A stretch of DNA of 64,000 nucleotides from Niastella soli (GTDB lineage Bacteria; Bacteroidota; Bacteroidia; Chitinophagales; Chitinophagaceae), in the NCBI RefSeq assembly GCF_017742245.1, contig NZ_JAGHKO010000017.1:310001-374000 (forward strand), read 5' to 3'. The notes beneath the pieces are model-generated. The model saw only the letters and a program-made list of their open reading frames with translations, did not search any database and had not been told where the DNA came from. This document shows, piece by piece, positions 1-9,147 of this stretch (position 1 is the stretch's first letter; every line of letters starts with the position of its first letter). The translations under genes and the position numbers were made by a program.

Positions 1-27
1 AACTTATTAAAATAAGCAATTTCCCAT

Positions 28-573
28 ATGCGTTTGCTCATCATCGGTGCTTCGGGCAGTGGTGTAACCACACTCGGTAATGCCCTGGCACAGGAATTAA
101 CAATCCCTTATTTTGATGCTGATCTTTATTATTGGGAAGAAACCGATCCGCCATTTCAGATTCGGCGTGAACCCGCCCTACGCGATCAAAAACTGGCTGC
201 CGATATACAAAAAGAAATCCAATGGATGGTAGGCGGCTCTCTGGATAGCTGGGGGCATTTTTTGAAAGAACAATACTCCCTCGTAATATACTTATGGATA
301 CCTCGGGAAATTCGCGCCATACGTTTGGTAGAACGCGAAAAAGAACGTTACGGTGAAGTGATCTCGCAAAGCAGCCAGGAATTTATTGACTGGGCGCTCG
401 CCTATGACGACAGTAACCAGCCCGGCCGCAATAAAAAGCGGCATGAACAATGGTTGCAAACATTAACCTGCCCGGTCTTGCGAATTGAAGGAGCCATAGA
501 AGTAGAGGAGAAAATAATACTGGTTAAGCAGCAAATGAGCACACAATCGCGAAACATGAAACATGAAACATGA
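28..573 (+). CDS. P-loop NTPase, adenylate kinase/topology-modulation-like
   Basis: The 181-residue product begins with a Walker A-like loop GASGSGVTT at about residues 7-15, followed by a DADLYYW segment typical of small nucleoside-kinase-like P-loop proteins (FlaR/AAA_17 type). Such proteins bind ATP and phosphorylate small substrates; the substrate here is not evident. A lid-like stretch rich in Arg/Glu (REIRAIRLVEREKERYG) follows. The last ten or so residues (after QQMST) are encoded by a heptamer repeat, so the original stop was probably lost or displaced by repeat expansion. The gene is at the window's left edge and separated from xdhA by that repeat. The family assignment is fairly sure, the substrate unknown. 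Confidence 0.75.
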   Translation: MRLLIIGASGSGVTTLGNALAQELTIPYFDADLYYWEETDPPFQIRREPALRDQKLAADIQKEIQWMVGGSLDSWGHFLKEQYSLVIYLWIPREIRAIRLVEREKERYGEVISQSSQEFIDWALAYDDSNQPGRNKKRHEQWLQTLTCPVLRIEGAIEVEEKIILVKQQMSTQSRNMKHET

Positions 574-665
574 AACGTGAAACGTGAAAGGGTTTGCGAC
601 TTTTGAGATAATAATTACCTTGCCGATTGCCTCGCCCGCCGAAGCTTTAGCGTAGGAGGGCCCTT
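545..665 (+). repeat. Dispersed composite repeat, copy 1
   Basis: Five tandem heptamers aaacRtg (552-586) lead into a core containing ttttgagataataattacc and then a GC-rich segment (about 622-665). The same core recurs near 54.9 kb and 59.9 kb and a related inverted piece near 35.2 kb. The heptamers supply the stop codon and final codons of the preceding gene. Confidence 0.7.
593..623 (+). promoter_or_regulatory. Candidate Bacteroidota promoter for xdhABC
   Basis: TTTG (593-596), a 19-nt spacer and TACCTTGC (616-623) resemble the Bacteroidota consensus TTTG-N19-TAnnTTTG. It lies inside the repeat, about 100 bp before the xdhA start. This is pattern matching only. Confidence 0.35.
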
Positions 666-726
666 TGCCCATTACCAACCACATTCTGCCCGGATTTTGG
701 TAACTTTAAAGAAACCAGCCTAACCA

Positions 727-2121
727 TTGATCAAATTCATTCTCAATAACAAAGACATTGCAACCAGTCTGCCGCCCGGAATGGTACTGCTTGATTTTGT
801 GCGGTATCACCAACATTTGACCGGAACCAAGGTTGGCTGCAATGAAGGAGACTGCGGGGCCTGTACCATGTTGGTAGGCGAATTGAATAACAATGAATTA
901 CGATACCGGTCACTTACCAGCTGTCTGACTCCCTTAGGCAATGTACATGGCAAACACGTGGTGACCATTGAGGGGCTGAATATGGAAGGGCTAAACCCCA
1001 TTCAACAGGCCATGCAGGATGAATCAGCTACCCAATGCGGATTTTGCACCCCCGGTTTTGTGGTATCCCTGGCTGGCTTTTGTTTAAGCGGCAAAAGTGC
1101 CACCCAGCAAAATGCCATTGCTGCGGTGGATGGAAATATCTGTCGTTGTACTGGTTATAAATCTATTGAACGGGCAGCAGCCAAAATAGCTCACCTGATG
1201 CAGGCCAGACAAGACACAGATCCTATCTCATTTCTTTCAGCTAATCGCTTTTTACCAGGCTGGTTTGCTGAAATAAAACAACGGTTATATTTATTGGGAA
1301 CCGAATTGAACGGACAGTCCCATGCAACTACTGCTACAGAATGGCTGGGTGGCGGCACTGATGTGTATGTGCAAAAGCACGATTCTCTAAAGGACGCAGC
1401 GATCCGCTTTTTGTTCGATGATACAAGACTGAAAGGAATTAGCCGGCAAGGCAACCGATGCATTATTGGAGCAGCAGCAACGGTGACCGACTTGTATGAA
1501 TCGCCTCTTCTGCAGCAACACTTTCCCCGGTTGAACGAGCATATAAAGCTGATCTCCTCTACGCCTATCCGTAACATCGCAACAGTTGGCGGCAATTTGA
1601 TCAACGCCTCCCCTATCGGCGACCTTACCATTTTCTTATTGGCACTGGATGCTGTCTTAGTATTCAGCAATGGCGACCAACAGCGGGAAATCCCCCTGCG
1701 AAAATTGTATAAAGGATATAAAAACTTAGACCGGCAGGCTGATGAGCAATTGGAAACCATTTCCTTTGCACTACCTGCCAGTGATACCCGCTTTAATTTT
1801 GAAAAAGTAAGTAAGCGTACCAATCTGGATATTGCCAGTGTGAACTCCGCCTGTTGTTACACCCTGGAGGGTAACCAGATACAGGACATTCGAATTTCAG
1901 CAGGTGGTGTTGCGCCAATTCCCAAACTGCTTGAACAAACAAATGCATTTTTAAAAGGACAGCCCATTACTGAAATAAGCATTAATAAGGCCATAGCCAT
2001 TGCACAAACAGAAATAGCCCCCATTAGTGATGCCCGGGGCACCGCAGACTATAAGCGATTGTTACTGGGCCAATTGATAAAGGCCCATTTTATAACGGCA
2101 TTGCAGCTTACCGACCATTAA
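727..2121 (+). CDS. xdhA: Xanthine dehydrogenase small subunit (2Fe-2S and FAD)
   Basis: This 464-residue subunit carries the electron-transfer half of xanthine dehydrogenase, which oxidises hypoxanthine and xanthine to urate in the cytoplasm. A plant-type ferredoxin domain has its cysteines in GCNEGDCGAC (C38, C43, C46) with a fourth at C66. The second 2Fe-2S domain has QCGFC (C104, C107) and ICRC (C139, C141). A PCMH-type FAD domain follows from about residue 200 (WLGGGTDVYV; TPIRNIATVGGNL near 280-295), then a CO dehydrogenase flavoprotein C-terminal domain. The start is TTG at 727; no better ATG precedes the ferredoxin fold. It lies 12 bp upstream of the molybdenum subunit gene, so the two are surely co-transcribed. 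Confidence 0.95.
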   Translation: MIKFILNNKDIATSLPPGMVLLDFVRYHQHLTGTKVGCNEGDCGACTMLVGELNNNELRYRSLTSCLTPLGNVHGKHVVTIEGLNMEGLNPIQQAMQDESATQCGFCTPGFVVSLAGFCLSGKSATQQNAIAAVDGNICRCTGYKSIERAAAKIAHLMQARQDTDPISFLSANRFLPGWFAEIKQRLYLLGTELNGQSHATTATEWLGGGTDVYVQKHDSLKDAAIRFLFDDTRLKGISRQGNRCIIGAAATVTDLYESPLLQQHFPRLNEHIKLISSTPIRNIATVGGNLINASPIGDLTIFLLALDAVLVFSNGDQQREIPLRKLYKGYKNLDRQADEQLETISFALPASDTRFNFEKVSKRTNLDIASVNSACCYTLEGNQIQDIRISAGGVAPIPKLLEQTNAFLKGQPITEISINKAIAIAQTEIAPISDARGTADYKRLLLGQLIKAHFITALQLTDH

Positions 2122-2133
2122 TCATGTAGCGTT

Positions 2134-4443
2134 ATGAAAAATATCGATGCATATACACACTTGCGGGGCGAATCCATTTATTTGGATGATATCCCTCTAA
2201 TACAAGGCACGCTATATGGCGCCGCTTTTGGGTCACCGGTGGCCCATGGCGTGATAACCAGTTTAGATACGAGTGAAGCTACTGCCCATCCGGGTGTTGT
2301 ACGCATCTTTACCTATAAAGACATTCCCGGCGAAAACCAGATCGGCGGTATAGTACCAGATGAACCGTTATTGGCCGATCATGAAGTACATTTTTGTGGA
2401 ATGCCGGTCGCATTTGTGGTGGCCGAATCAATTGATGCAGCGCGCGCAGCTGTTAAAAAAATAAAAGTTGCTATAGAACCCTTACGGGTGATCACCGATC
2501 CACGGGAAGCGCAGGCATTGGGTGAACTGATCATTCCACCACGCACTTTTCAATTGGGAAATACCGATCAGGCATGGCAGCAATGCGCCCATATTTTTGA
2601 AGGCCGGGCCGATACCAACGGGCAGGAGCATTTGTATATTGAAACCCAGGGCGCCTATGCTGTTCCGCAGGAACATAATGCCCTTAAAGTATATTCCTCC
2701 ACACAAGGGCCAACTGCCGTTCAACGCGCCGTTAGCCGGGTAACCGGTTTACCCATGCACCTGGTTGAAGTGGAAGTGAACAGATTGGGCGGCGGTTTTG
2801 GCGGCAAGGAAGATCAGGCAAATACCTGGGCTGCATTGTGTGCACTGGCAGCGCATCATCTTAAACGGCCAGTCAAATATTCGTTGCATCGCATGGAAGA
2901 CATGGCCATGACTGGTAAACGCCATCCCTATTCCGCCGACTTTAAGATAGGCCTGAATGCGGAATTGAAGATCATGGCTTATGAAGTAACCTTTTATCAG
3001 AATGCCGGTGCCGCCGCAGACCTGTCACCCGCTGTAATGGAACGCACTCTGTTCCATTGTACTAACTCCTATTTTGTTCCTCATGTAAAAGCAACCGCTT
3101 ATAGCTGCAGAACAAACTTACCGCCCAATACCGCCTTTCGGGGTTTTGGCGGTCCACAAGGCATGTTCATGATAGAATCAGCCATTGCCCAGGCGGCCGA
3201 AGCAATAGGGGTGGATGCTGCTGTTATACAGGAAAGAAATTTGTTGCAAACCGGTGATGAATTTCCGTACGGACAAAAAGCGCAAAGCGAAGCACCCGAA
3301 TGCTGGAATAAAGCAACTGGTTTATACAACCTCACCACCTTGCGTAAACAAGTTGACGCATTCAATACTACCAATAAATGGCATAAAAAAGGCCTGGCCT
3401 GTATGCCGGTCTGTTTTGGCATCTCGTTCACTAAAACCCTGATGAACCAGGCCCGTTCTTTGGTGCATGTATATACCGATGGCAGCGTGGGCATTACCAC
3501 CGGCGCCGTTGAAATGGGCCAGGGCGTAAACACCAAGATCCTGCAGGTAGCAGCCAACACATTCTCCATCCACCCCGACAGAATAAAAATACATAGTACC
3601 AATACATTTAAGATAGCCAATACGTCCCCCTCGGCTGCCAGCGCTACTGCCGATCTGAATGGGAAAGCCACTTTATTAGCCTGTACTGCAATTGCAGACA
3701 GATTAAGAAAAATGGCAGCAGAAGAACTGAGTGTTGCAATAAATGCCATCACCTTACAGGATGAATTTGTTTGGGTGAATGGCATGAAAACCGACCGTGA
3801 CTGGAAATCGCTGGTAATGGCAGGACATACAAAAAGAATTGGCCTCTCTGAACATGCCCATTATGCAACCCCGGATATTCATTTTGATGCCACCAGAGAA
3901 AAAGGCCATCCATTTGCCTATCATGTTTATGGGACCGGGATCATTGGCGTAACGGTAGATTGCCTCCGCGGAACGTATACAGTCGATTCCGTTAAAGTAG
4001 TGCACGACTTTGGCTCCAGCATGAACACTGCTGTTGATATTGGACAAATAGAAGGCGGCATTGTTCAGGGCATTGGTTGGATGACCATGGAAGAGGTAGT
4101 GTACGACAAAGAAGGCCGGCTTCGGTCCAATGCGTTGTCCACTTACAAAGTGCCCGACATTTATTCGGTACCTAAAGAAATAGCCATTGATTTCTTACAA
4201 ACGCCGCATGACAACCTGGCCATCTTCCGTTCAAAGGCAGTGGGCGAACCACCATTGATGTACGGGATCGGCGCTTATTTCGCTTTACGCAACGCAATAC
4301 GCGCCTTTAATAAAAAAGGTCACTTTCCCTTTGATGCACCCATGACCCCTGAAAAAGTATTGATGGCTTTATACGCAACCCCACAAGAAGGAACCATTCC
4401 ACCTCATGAAGAAACAAGTAAACATCTGGCAGTTGATAAATAG
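2134..4443 (+). CDS. xdhB: Xanthine dehydrogenase molybdopterin-binding subunit
   Basis: This 769-residue subunit holds the molybdenum cofactor and the substrate site of xanthine dehydrogenase. Visible family motifs are GGGFGGKED near residue 219, AFRGFGGPQ near 333, EMGQGVNTK near 459, and the catalytic-glutamate motif VGEPPL near 703. The arrangement (2Fe-2S/FAD subunit plus separate Mo subunit plus XdhC) is the bacterial XdhABC type. Its 3' end overlaps xdhC by 38 bp. With uricase and the ureide genes downstream, xanthine rather than another aldehyde or nicotinate is the likely substrate. Confidence 0.95.
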   Translation: MKNIDAYTHLRGESIYLDDIPLIQGTLYGAAFGSPVAHGVITSLDTSEATAHPGVVRIFTYKDIPGENQIGGIVPDEPLLADHEVHFCGMPVAFVVAESIDAARAAVKKIKVAIEPLRVITDPREAQALGELIIPPRTFQLGNTDQAWQQCAHIFEGRADTNGQEHLYIETQGAYAVPQEHNALKVYSSTQGPTAVQRAVSRVTGLPMHLVEVEVNRLGGGFGGKEDQANTWAALCALAAHHLKRPVKYSLHRMEDMAMTGKRHPYSADFKIGLNAELKIMAYEVTFYQNAGAAADLSPAVMERTLFHCTNSYFVPHVKATAYSCRTNLPPNTAFRGFGGPQGMFMIESAIAQAAEAIGVDAAVIQERNLLQTGDEFPYGQKAQSEAPECWNKATGLYNLTTLRKQVDAFNTTNKWHKKGLACMPVCFGISFTKTLMNQARSLVHVYTDGSVGITTGAVEMGQGVNTKILQVAANTFSIHPDRIKIHSTNTFKIANTSPSAASATADLNGKATLLACTAIADRLRKMAAEELSVAINAITLQDEFVWVNGMKTDRDWKSLVMAGHTKRIGLSEHAHYATPDIHFDATREKGHPFAYHVYGTGIIGVTVDCLRGTYTVDSVKVVHDFGSSMNTAVDIGQIEGGIVQGIGWMTMEEVVYDKEGRLRSNALSTYKVPDIYSVPKEIAIDFLQTPHDNLAIFRSKAVGEPPLMYGIGAYFALRNAIRAFNKKGHFPFDAPMTPEKVLMALYATPQEGTIPPHEETSKHLAVDK

Positions 4444-5380
4444 CAGCCTGCGACAACAGGTATCGGTAATGTTGTTGTATGTGTTGCAAAGCGAAGGGAG
4501 TAGTCCGGGCCGACCGGGTTTCTTTATGGCAGTTAATGCAGCCGGAGAAACCGAAGGTTCCATTGGAGGTGGCATTATGGAACACAAGTTCATAGAAATG
4601 GCGAAGGATCAATTAAATGCTTCAAAGGAAATACTGCCTGATCTCAGAAAACAGGTCCACAACAAAACGGCCCCTGCTAATCAAAGCGGCATGATCTGTT
4701 CAGGGGAACAAACCATTTGGCTATACCGGGTGTCTTCATCTGACGCCAACACCATTCAACAGCTTATCGCCAGCCTGGAACAAAACAAAAACGGTACGCT
4801 ACAATTATCTCCTGCGGGCTTGCAATTCATGACAGACATCCCTGATACAGATTATTATTTTTCTCTGACGTCACAAACGGATTGGATATACCAGGAAAAA
4901 ACCGGTTATAAAAATCATTTACATGTTATTGGAGCAGGGCATTGTGCATTGGCGCTTTGTCAACTGATGCAAAGCATGGACTTTTACATACACCTGTATG
5001 ACGATCGTTCCAGCTTAAAAACGTTTATGGAGAACGAGTATGCACACGAGAAGAAGATACTTGCCGATTATACAGAGTTGGAGGAATTGATTTCCGGTGG
5101 CAACCATCAATATCTTGTGGTGATGACGGTTGGTTATCGCACCGATGACATTGTGATCAGAACGTTATGGAAAAAACAGTTCGGGTATATTGGTTTGCTG
5201 GGCAGTAAAAGCAAGATAGAAAAGATGTTTACCGATTACCGGGCGGAAGGCGTACCGGATTCTTTATTGCAACCCATTCATGCGCCTATTGGTATTGCTA
5301 TTCATAGTCAAACTCCGGAAGAAATTGCTATTAGTATTGCGGCGGAGATTATTCAGAAGAAGAATCGTTGGCGCGTTTAA
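4406..5380 (+). CDS. xdhC: XdhC molybdenum cofactor insertion protein
   Basis: XdhC proteins bind sulfurated molybdenum cofactor and deliver it to the XdhB subunit. The 324-residue product has the N-terminal XdhC/CoxI domain (GSIGGGIMEH near residue 52, and MICSGEQ near 95) and a C-terminal Rossmann-like domain starting HVIGAGHCALALCQL near 171, with GLLGSKSK near 268. The ATG at 4406 lies inside xdhB, giving a 38-bp overlap that suggests translational coupling. The 3' end overlaps, on the opposite strand, a degenerate small ORF that ends at 5349. Confidence 0.92.
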   Translation: MKKQVNIWQLINSSLRQQVSVMLLYVLQSEGSSPGRPGFFMAVNAAGETEGSIGGGIMEHKFIEMAKDQLNASKEILPDLRKQVHNKTAPANQSGMICSGEQTIWLYRVSSSDANTIQQLIASLEQNKNGTLQLSPAGLQFMTDIPDTDYYFSLTSQTDWIYQEKTGYKNHLHVIGAGHCALALCQLMQSMDFYIHLYDDRSSLKTFMENEYAHEKKILADYTELEELISGGNHQYLVVMTVGYRTDDIVIRTLWKKQFGYIGLLGSKSKIEKMFTDYRAEGVPDSLLQPIHAPIGIAIHSQTPEEIAISIAAEIIQKKNRWRV

Positions 5381-5545
5381 GCATTTCTTCAATGCTCTTG
5401 TACCCACTTTTAGCTAGCTTTTCATTTACCTCCTCAATTTTACGCACGAGTGACCCAGAAAAAGGCAACGGCTTCATATTGGGGTCAAGAGTGAACCTAA
5501 TCCCATTACTATAAAATACAGTTGGCGTTCTATTTTCTTTTTCAT
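5349..5545 (-). pseudogene. Degenerate third small ORF of the DUF6934-type cassette
   Basis: On the minus strand an ATG at 5545 opens MKKKIE, but the homologous reading (VFYSNGIRFTLDPNMKP, then LVRKIEEVNEKLAK and EEMLKRAND) is in another frame. The 197-bp length is not a multiple of three, which indicates an indel near the 5' end. It matches the two intact small ORFs upstream (5581-5772 and 5829-6023), including the spacer motif ctgctaaggcat. Its stop lies 31 bp inside the 3' end of xdhC. It could alternatively be expressed from an internal start, but no good one is seen. Confidence 0.65.
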
Positions 5546-5580
5546 ATTACAATGAATAGTATATGCCTTAGCAGCGAAAA

Positions 5581-5772
5581 TCATTCGTGTGAAAAATCGT
5601 TGGCTTGACGTTTGAGTATTTCGTCTAGATTTTTACTTTTTGATAAAGACTCAACCGCTTTTTCTAGTTTGCGTAAAGCAAATTTTGATGGCTCAGGTTT
5701 CCATTCATCGTCCATGATAAATGTAACCTCTCTTGTAAATAGCGGGCTATAATATTTGATTTCCTTTCTCAC
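5581..5772 (-). CDS. Small protein B of the DUF6934-type cassette
   Basis: This 63-residue protein of unknown function starts at GTG and is a clear paralog of the 64-residue protein at 5829-6023. Shared features are a beta-like N-terminus (YSPLFTREVTFIMDD), a Lys-Pro stretch, an amphipathic helix (LRKLEKAVESLSK) and a conserved tail KNLDEILKRQANDF. No signal peptide or membrane segment is visible. It follows the other small ORF by 56 bp with a spacer that is repeated before the degenerate third copy. The base composition is visibly richer in A/T than the flanking xdh and ure genes. I recognise no named family. Confidence 0.7.
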   Translation of the reverse strand: MRKEIKYYSPLFTREVTFIMDDEWKPEPSKFALRKLEKAVESLSKSKNLDEILKRQANDFSHE

Positions 5773-5828
5773 ATTACAATTAAAATGCCTTTAAAATACA
5801 AATGCCTTAGCAGCAAAGATTACTCGTG

Positions 5829-6023
5829 TTAAAAATCGTTAGCGTGACGTTTGAGTATTTCGTCGAGGTTTTTGATTTTTGACAAATGCTCATTTGCTTC
5901 TCTTAATTTACGGGCAACAAGGCCATCACCAGTAGTTGGGGAAGGTTTTATTGTATCGTCGATAATGTATATAAATTCCCTTTTAAACAGTTCGCTGTAT
6001 ACTTTTATAACTTTATCTTTCAT
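5829..6023 (-). CDS. Small protein A of the DUF6934-type cassette
   Basis: This 64-residue protein begins 9 bp after the stop of the DUF6934-like gene, so the two are almost certainly translated from one message. It has the pattern KVYSELFKREFIYIIDD, then KPSP, a helix ARKLREANEHLSKIK, and the tail NLDEILKRHANDF. The small ORFs of the second cassette (42980-43734) share a comparable layout, with EANRLLAQ and DLSFLK near their ends. The partner-like position suggests it acts with the large protein, but no function is known to me. Confidence 0.72.
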   Translation of the reverse strand: MKDKVIKVYSELFKREFIYIIDDTIKPSPTTGDGLVARKLREANEHLSKIKNLDEILKRHANDF

Positions 6024-6032
6024 ATACCAAAT

Positions 6033-6485
6033 TTAGTAAATTTTTCTTTTAATTAAAAACGCCCTAATATTCAACGCTTTCTGGAAAGGAATAAAATCCC
6101 GCTCGCCTTTGATGTCAACATAAATCTCAAACTTAGAAGATAATTCTTCAAAATGCAGACCTATCGCCATTCTATACAATCTAGTTCTATGCTCTGTACT
6201 TCCACTAAAAAATACAAACCTTTCGGGGAATTTAACAGTATAGTCTTCAACAACCTTTAATATAGTAGCTAAAATCTTGTTTCTATCGCCGTTATTACTA
6301 ATTGTCAAATCATCAAGATCTCCATTTTCCTTAATATCCCCAAAAGCTAAATTATAGATATTAGGCCATGGGGTTTCTGTAAATTGAATTCTCTTTGGTA
6401 TTTTTCCATTATGCCCTTCACTCATAAATTCGAATGTGCTAAAGTCAGACTTAATTTTCACCCCAGCATACACATCATACTTCAT
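6033..6485 (-). CDS. Uncharacterised protein, DUF6934-like (cassette 1)
   Basis: I place the start at 6485 because MKYDVYAGVKIKSDF aligns with the start of the paralog at 42493; the open frame extends to 6578. The 150-residue product shares with that paralog FEFMSEGHNGKIPK, DDLTISNNGDRNKILAT, FFSGSTEHRTRLYRMAI and EELSSKFEI. I recall these as hallmarks of the Bacteroidota family DUF6934, from memory. There is no signal peptide or transmembrane helix. The conserved GSTxxRTRLYRMAI could be a binding or catalytic site, but that is a guess. The gene heads a minus-strand operon with two intact and one broken small ORF, inserted between xdhC and ureA. Confidence 0.75.
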   Translation of the reverse strand: MKYDVYAGVKIKSDFSTFEFMSEGHNGKIPKRIQFTETPWPNIYNLAFGDIKENGDLDDLTISNNGDRNKILATILKVVEDYTVKFPERFVFFSGSTEHRTRLYRMAIGLHFEELSSKFEIYVDIKGERDFIPFQKALNIRAFLIKRKIY

Positions 6486-6719
6486 CCCACAAAAATATAG
6501 GATACCCATAACTGTATCCGACAATAAACGTTTATTCTTGCTATTTATTGATCTTAAACAATCGAAATTCAAATACACTTAGAACAGTTCTTTAATAACC
6601 TGATTGCAGTAAATATATTTACCCGTTATAGTCACCCGTGTCATTTTTTTTCTTAACTTAAATTATTGCCTGCCACTCCGTACTCCCATTATTACACACC
6701 CGAATCATCATTTTTATTT

Positions 6720-7022
6720 ATGCATCTTACACCCAGAGAATCGGAAAAACTATTATTGTTTTTAGCCGGGGAGCTGGCTGAGAAGCGAAGGTTACGAGGA
6801 TTGAAGCTCAACTATCCCGAAGCAATAGCGCTTATCAGCAGCCACCTGCAGGAAGCAGCCCGCGACGGCAAATCGGTTGCTGAACTCATGCAATATGGTG
6901 CCACCATTTTATCGCGGGATGACGTAATGGAAGGGGTATCCGAAATGATCCCGGAAATACAAATAGAAGCCACTTTTCCCGATGGCACCAAACTGGTTAC
7001 AGTACACGATCCAATAAGATAA
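6720..7022 (+). CDS. ureA: Urease gamma subunit
   Basis: UreA is a structural subunit of nickel urease, which hydrolyses urea to ammonia and carbamate. The ATG at 6720 gives the usual 100 residues beginning [14 protein letters not shown]; the frame is open back to a TTG at 6666 but the added residues do not fit the family. Typical segments are [21 protein letters not shown] and the C-terminal [16 protein letters not shown]. It is followed by ureB after 13 bp and heads the ure gene group. Confidence 0.95.
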   Translation: MHLTPRESEKLLLFLAGELAEKRRLRGLKLNYPEAIALISSHLQEAARDGKSVAELMQYGATILSRDDVMEGVSEMIPEIQIEATFPDGTKLVTVHDPIR

Positions 7023-7035
7023 TAAACGAAGCTCA

Positions 7036-7407
7036 ATGATCCCTGGAGAATACATTTTACAGCCTGATGATATTATTGCCAATGCAGATCGCACAACAAC
7101 TGACGTGGTGGTAGTGAACACCGGCGACCGCCCGGTACAGGTCGGCTCTCATTTTCATTTTTTTGAAGTGAACCGGCAATTGCAGTTTGATAGGGCAGCG
7201 GGGTATGGCATGCGTTTGAATATCCCGGCAGGCACCGCTGTTCGTTTTGAACCCGGTGAAGAAAAAGAAGTGCAGTTGGTTACCATTGGCGGGGCTCAAC
7301 AAATATTCGGGTTTAATGACCTGGTGAATGGCGAGGCATCGGCATCCAATAAAGACCAGGCGGTACAAAATGCATTCTCCGGTCAATTCAAAAACCAACA
7401 TGCATGA
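7036..7407 (+). CDS. ureB: Urease beta subunit
   Basis: The 123-residue product matches urease beta: [13 protein letters not shown] at the start, then [20 protein letters not shown] and [19 protein letters not shown]. It packs against UreC in the trimeric (alpha beta gamma)3 enzyme. Separate ureA, ureB and ureC genes are the usual arrangement outside Helicobacter. The last 4 bp overlap the ureC start (ATGA), indicating translational coupling. Confidence 0.95.
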   Translation: MIPGEYILQPDDIIANADRTTTDVVVVNTGDRPVQVGSHFHFFEVNRQLQFDRAAGYGMRLNIPAGTAVRFEPGEEKEVQLVTIGGAQQIFGFNDLVNGEASASNKDQAVQNAFSGQFKNQHA

Positions 7408-9125
7408 GCCTGCACATCAACCGCATCAAATATGCCAATATGTATGGCCCTACCACAGGTGATAAAGTGCGTTTAGCCGATACCGGGTTATTTATTGAAA
7501 TAGAAAAGGACTTCACTGTTTATGGCGACGAGGCCAAATTTGGAGGCGGCAAAACGGTCCGCGACGGCATGGCACAATCGGCCCGGGCAACCCGTGACGA
7601 AGGGGTGCCCGATCTGGTGATCACGAACGTTATGATCATCGATCACTGGGGCATTGTGAAGGCCGACATTGGCATTAAAGATGGTAAGATCGTTGCTATA
7701 GGAAAAGCCGGTAACCCCGACACGATGGATGGCGTGGATGCCAACCTGACCATTGGAGCTTCTACAGAAATCCATGGGGGCGCCGGTTTAATTGCTACAG
7801 CCGGTGGTATAGATACCCATATTCATTTCATTTGTCCGCAACAAATAGATCACGCCCTTTACAGTGGCATCACTACTATGATCGGCGGTGGTACTGGTCC
7901 GGCCGATGGCACCAATGCCACCACGGTAACACCAGGTGCCTGGAACATACAAAAGATGCTGGAAGCGGCAGATGCCTTTCCGATGAACCTCGGTTTTTTA
8001 GGCAAAGGCAATTGTTCAGCCCTGCCTCCCCTGGAAGAACAGGTTGCCGCCGGCGCCCTGGGTTTAAAGATCCATGAAGACTGGGGAAGTACTCCTGCGG
8101 TTATCGATGCCGCTCTTCGTATCGCCGATCAGTACGACATACAGGTGGCCATTCATACCGACACCCTCAATGAAGCCGGATTTTTGGAAGATACTATAAA
8201 TGCTATCAACGGCCGGGTAATACATACCTACCATACTGAGGGAGCCGGCGGCGGGCATGCACCCGATATCATCAAGGCCGCCATGTATCCCAATGTATTA
8301 CCCTCTTCTACCAACCCTACACGTCCATTCACCGTAAACACCATTGATGAACACCTGGATATGCTCATGGTTTGTCATCACCTGGATAAATCTGTTCCGG
8401 AAGATGTATCCTTCGCCGACTCCCGTATCAGACCGGAAACAATTGCGGCAGAAGATATTTTACACGACATGGGTGTTTTCAGCATGATGAGCTCCGATTC
8501 CCAGGCAATGGGCCGGGTTAGTGAAGTGATCATTCGAACCTGGCAAACAGCTCATAAAATGAAGCTGCAGCGGGGGGCTTTACCTGAAGATAATGGAACT
8601 GGGAATGACAACTTCCGCATAAAAAGATACATCAGCAAGTATACCATTAATCCAGCCATTACGCATGGCATTTCTTCGTATGTAGGTTCATTGGAAGCTG
8701 GTAAACTGGCCGACCTGGTGTTATGGAAACCCGCCCTGTTTGGGGTCAAACCGGAAATGATCATCAAAGGAGGGATGATCATTGCCAGCAAAATGGGCGA
8801 CCCGAATGCCTCCATCCCCACCCCGCAACCCGTAATATACCGGCAGATGTTTGGCGCTTATGGCAAAGCGGTACATGCCACCTGTGCCACATTTGTATCA
8901 AAGCTATCTCTGGAGAAGGATATTGTACAGCATTACGGATTAAAAAAAATAATACTGCCAGTAATGAACTGCCGTACTATTTCTAAAAAAAACATGGTGC
9001 ACAACAATGCCACTCCTGTAATAGATGTAAATCCTGAAACCTATGAAGTGAGAGTCGATAACCAACCAGTGACCTGCGAGCCAATTGCAGTGGCGCCACT
9101 GGCACAGCGGTATTTCCTATTTTAA
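7404..9125 (+). CDS. ureC: Urease alpha (catalytic) subunit
   Basis: UreC carries the dinuclear nickel centre that hydrolyses urea. The 573-residue length is normal. Visible active-site motifs are [14 protein letters not shown] (nickel-binding HxH, about residue 137), [15 protein letters not shown] (the lysine that is carbamylated, about 220), [10 protein letters not shown] (about 248), [12 protein letters not shown] (about 274), and [13 protein letters not shown] with SSDSQAMGR (mobile-flap cysteine/histidine and nickel-binding aspartate). All key residues seem present, so the enzyme should be active once matured by UreDEFG. Urea may come from ureidoglycolate made by the ureide genes a few kilobases downstream. 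Confidence 0.97.
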   Translation: MSLHINRIKYANMYGPTTGDKVRLADTGLFIEIEKDFTVYGDEAKFGGGKTVRDGMAQSARATRDEGVPDLVITNVMIIDHWGIVKADIGIKDGKIVAIGKAGNPDTMDGVDANLTIGASTEIHGGAGLIATAGGIDTHIHFICPQQIDHALYSGITTMIGGGTGPADGTNATTVTPGAWNIQKMLEAADAFPMNLGFLGKGNCSALPPLEEQVAAGALGLKIHEDWGSTPAVIDAALRIADQYDIQVAIHTDTLNEAGFLEDTINAINGRVIHTYHTEGAGGGHAPDIIKAAMYPNVLPSSTNPTRPFTVNTIDEHLDMLMVCHHLDKSVPEDVSFADSRIRPETIAAEDILHDMGVFSMMSSDSQAMGRVSEVIIRTWQTAHKMKLQRGALPEDNGTGNDNFRIKRYISKYTINPAITHGISSYVGSLEAGKLADLVLWKPALFGVKPEMIIKGGMIIASKMGDPNASIPTPQPVIYRQMFGAYGKAVHATCATFVSKLSLEKDIVQHYGLKKIILPVMNCRTISKKNMVHNNATPVIDVNPETYEVRVDNQPVTCEPIAVAPLAQRYFLF

Positions 9126-9147
9126 CCACCCGCACAAACTTTCCCGG

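Noticed and set aside
463-684. A 73-aa minus-strand ORF across the repeat at 0.6 kb
   Set aside because: It is a reading of the dispersed repeat and of the opposite strand of the P-loop gene.
6486-6578. Longer start for the DUF6934-like gene of cassette 1
   Set aside because: The extra 31 codons have no counterpart in the paralog at 42493, whose start aligns with 6485.
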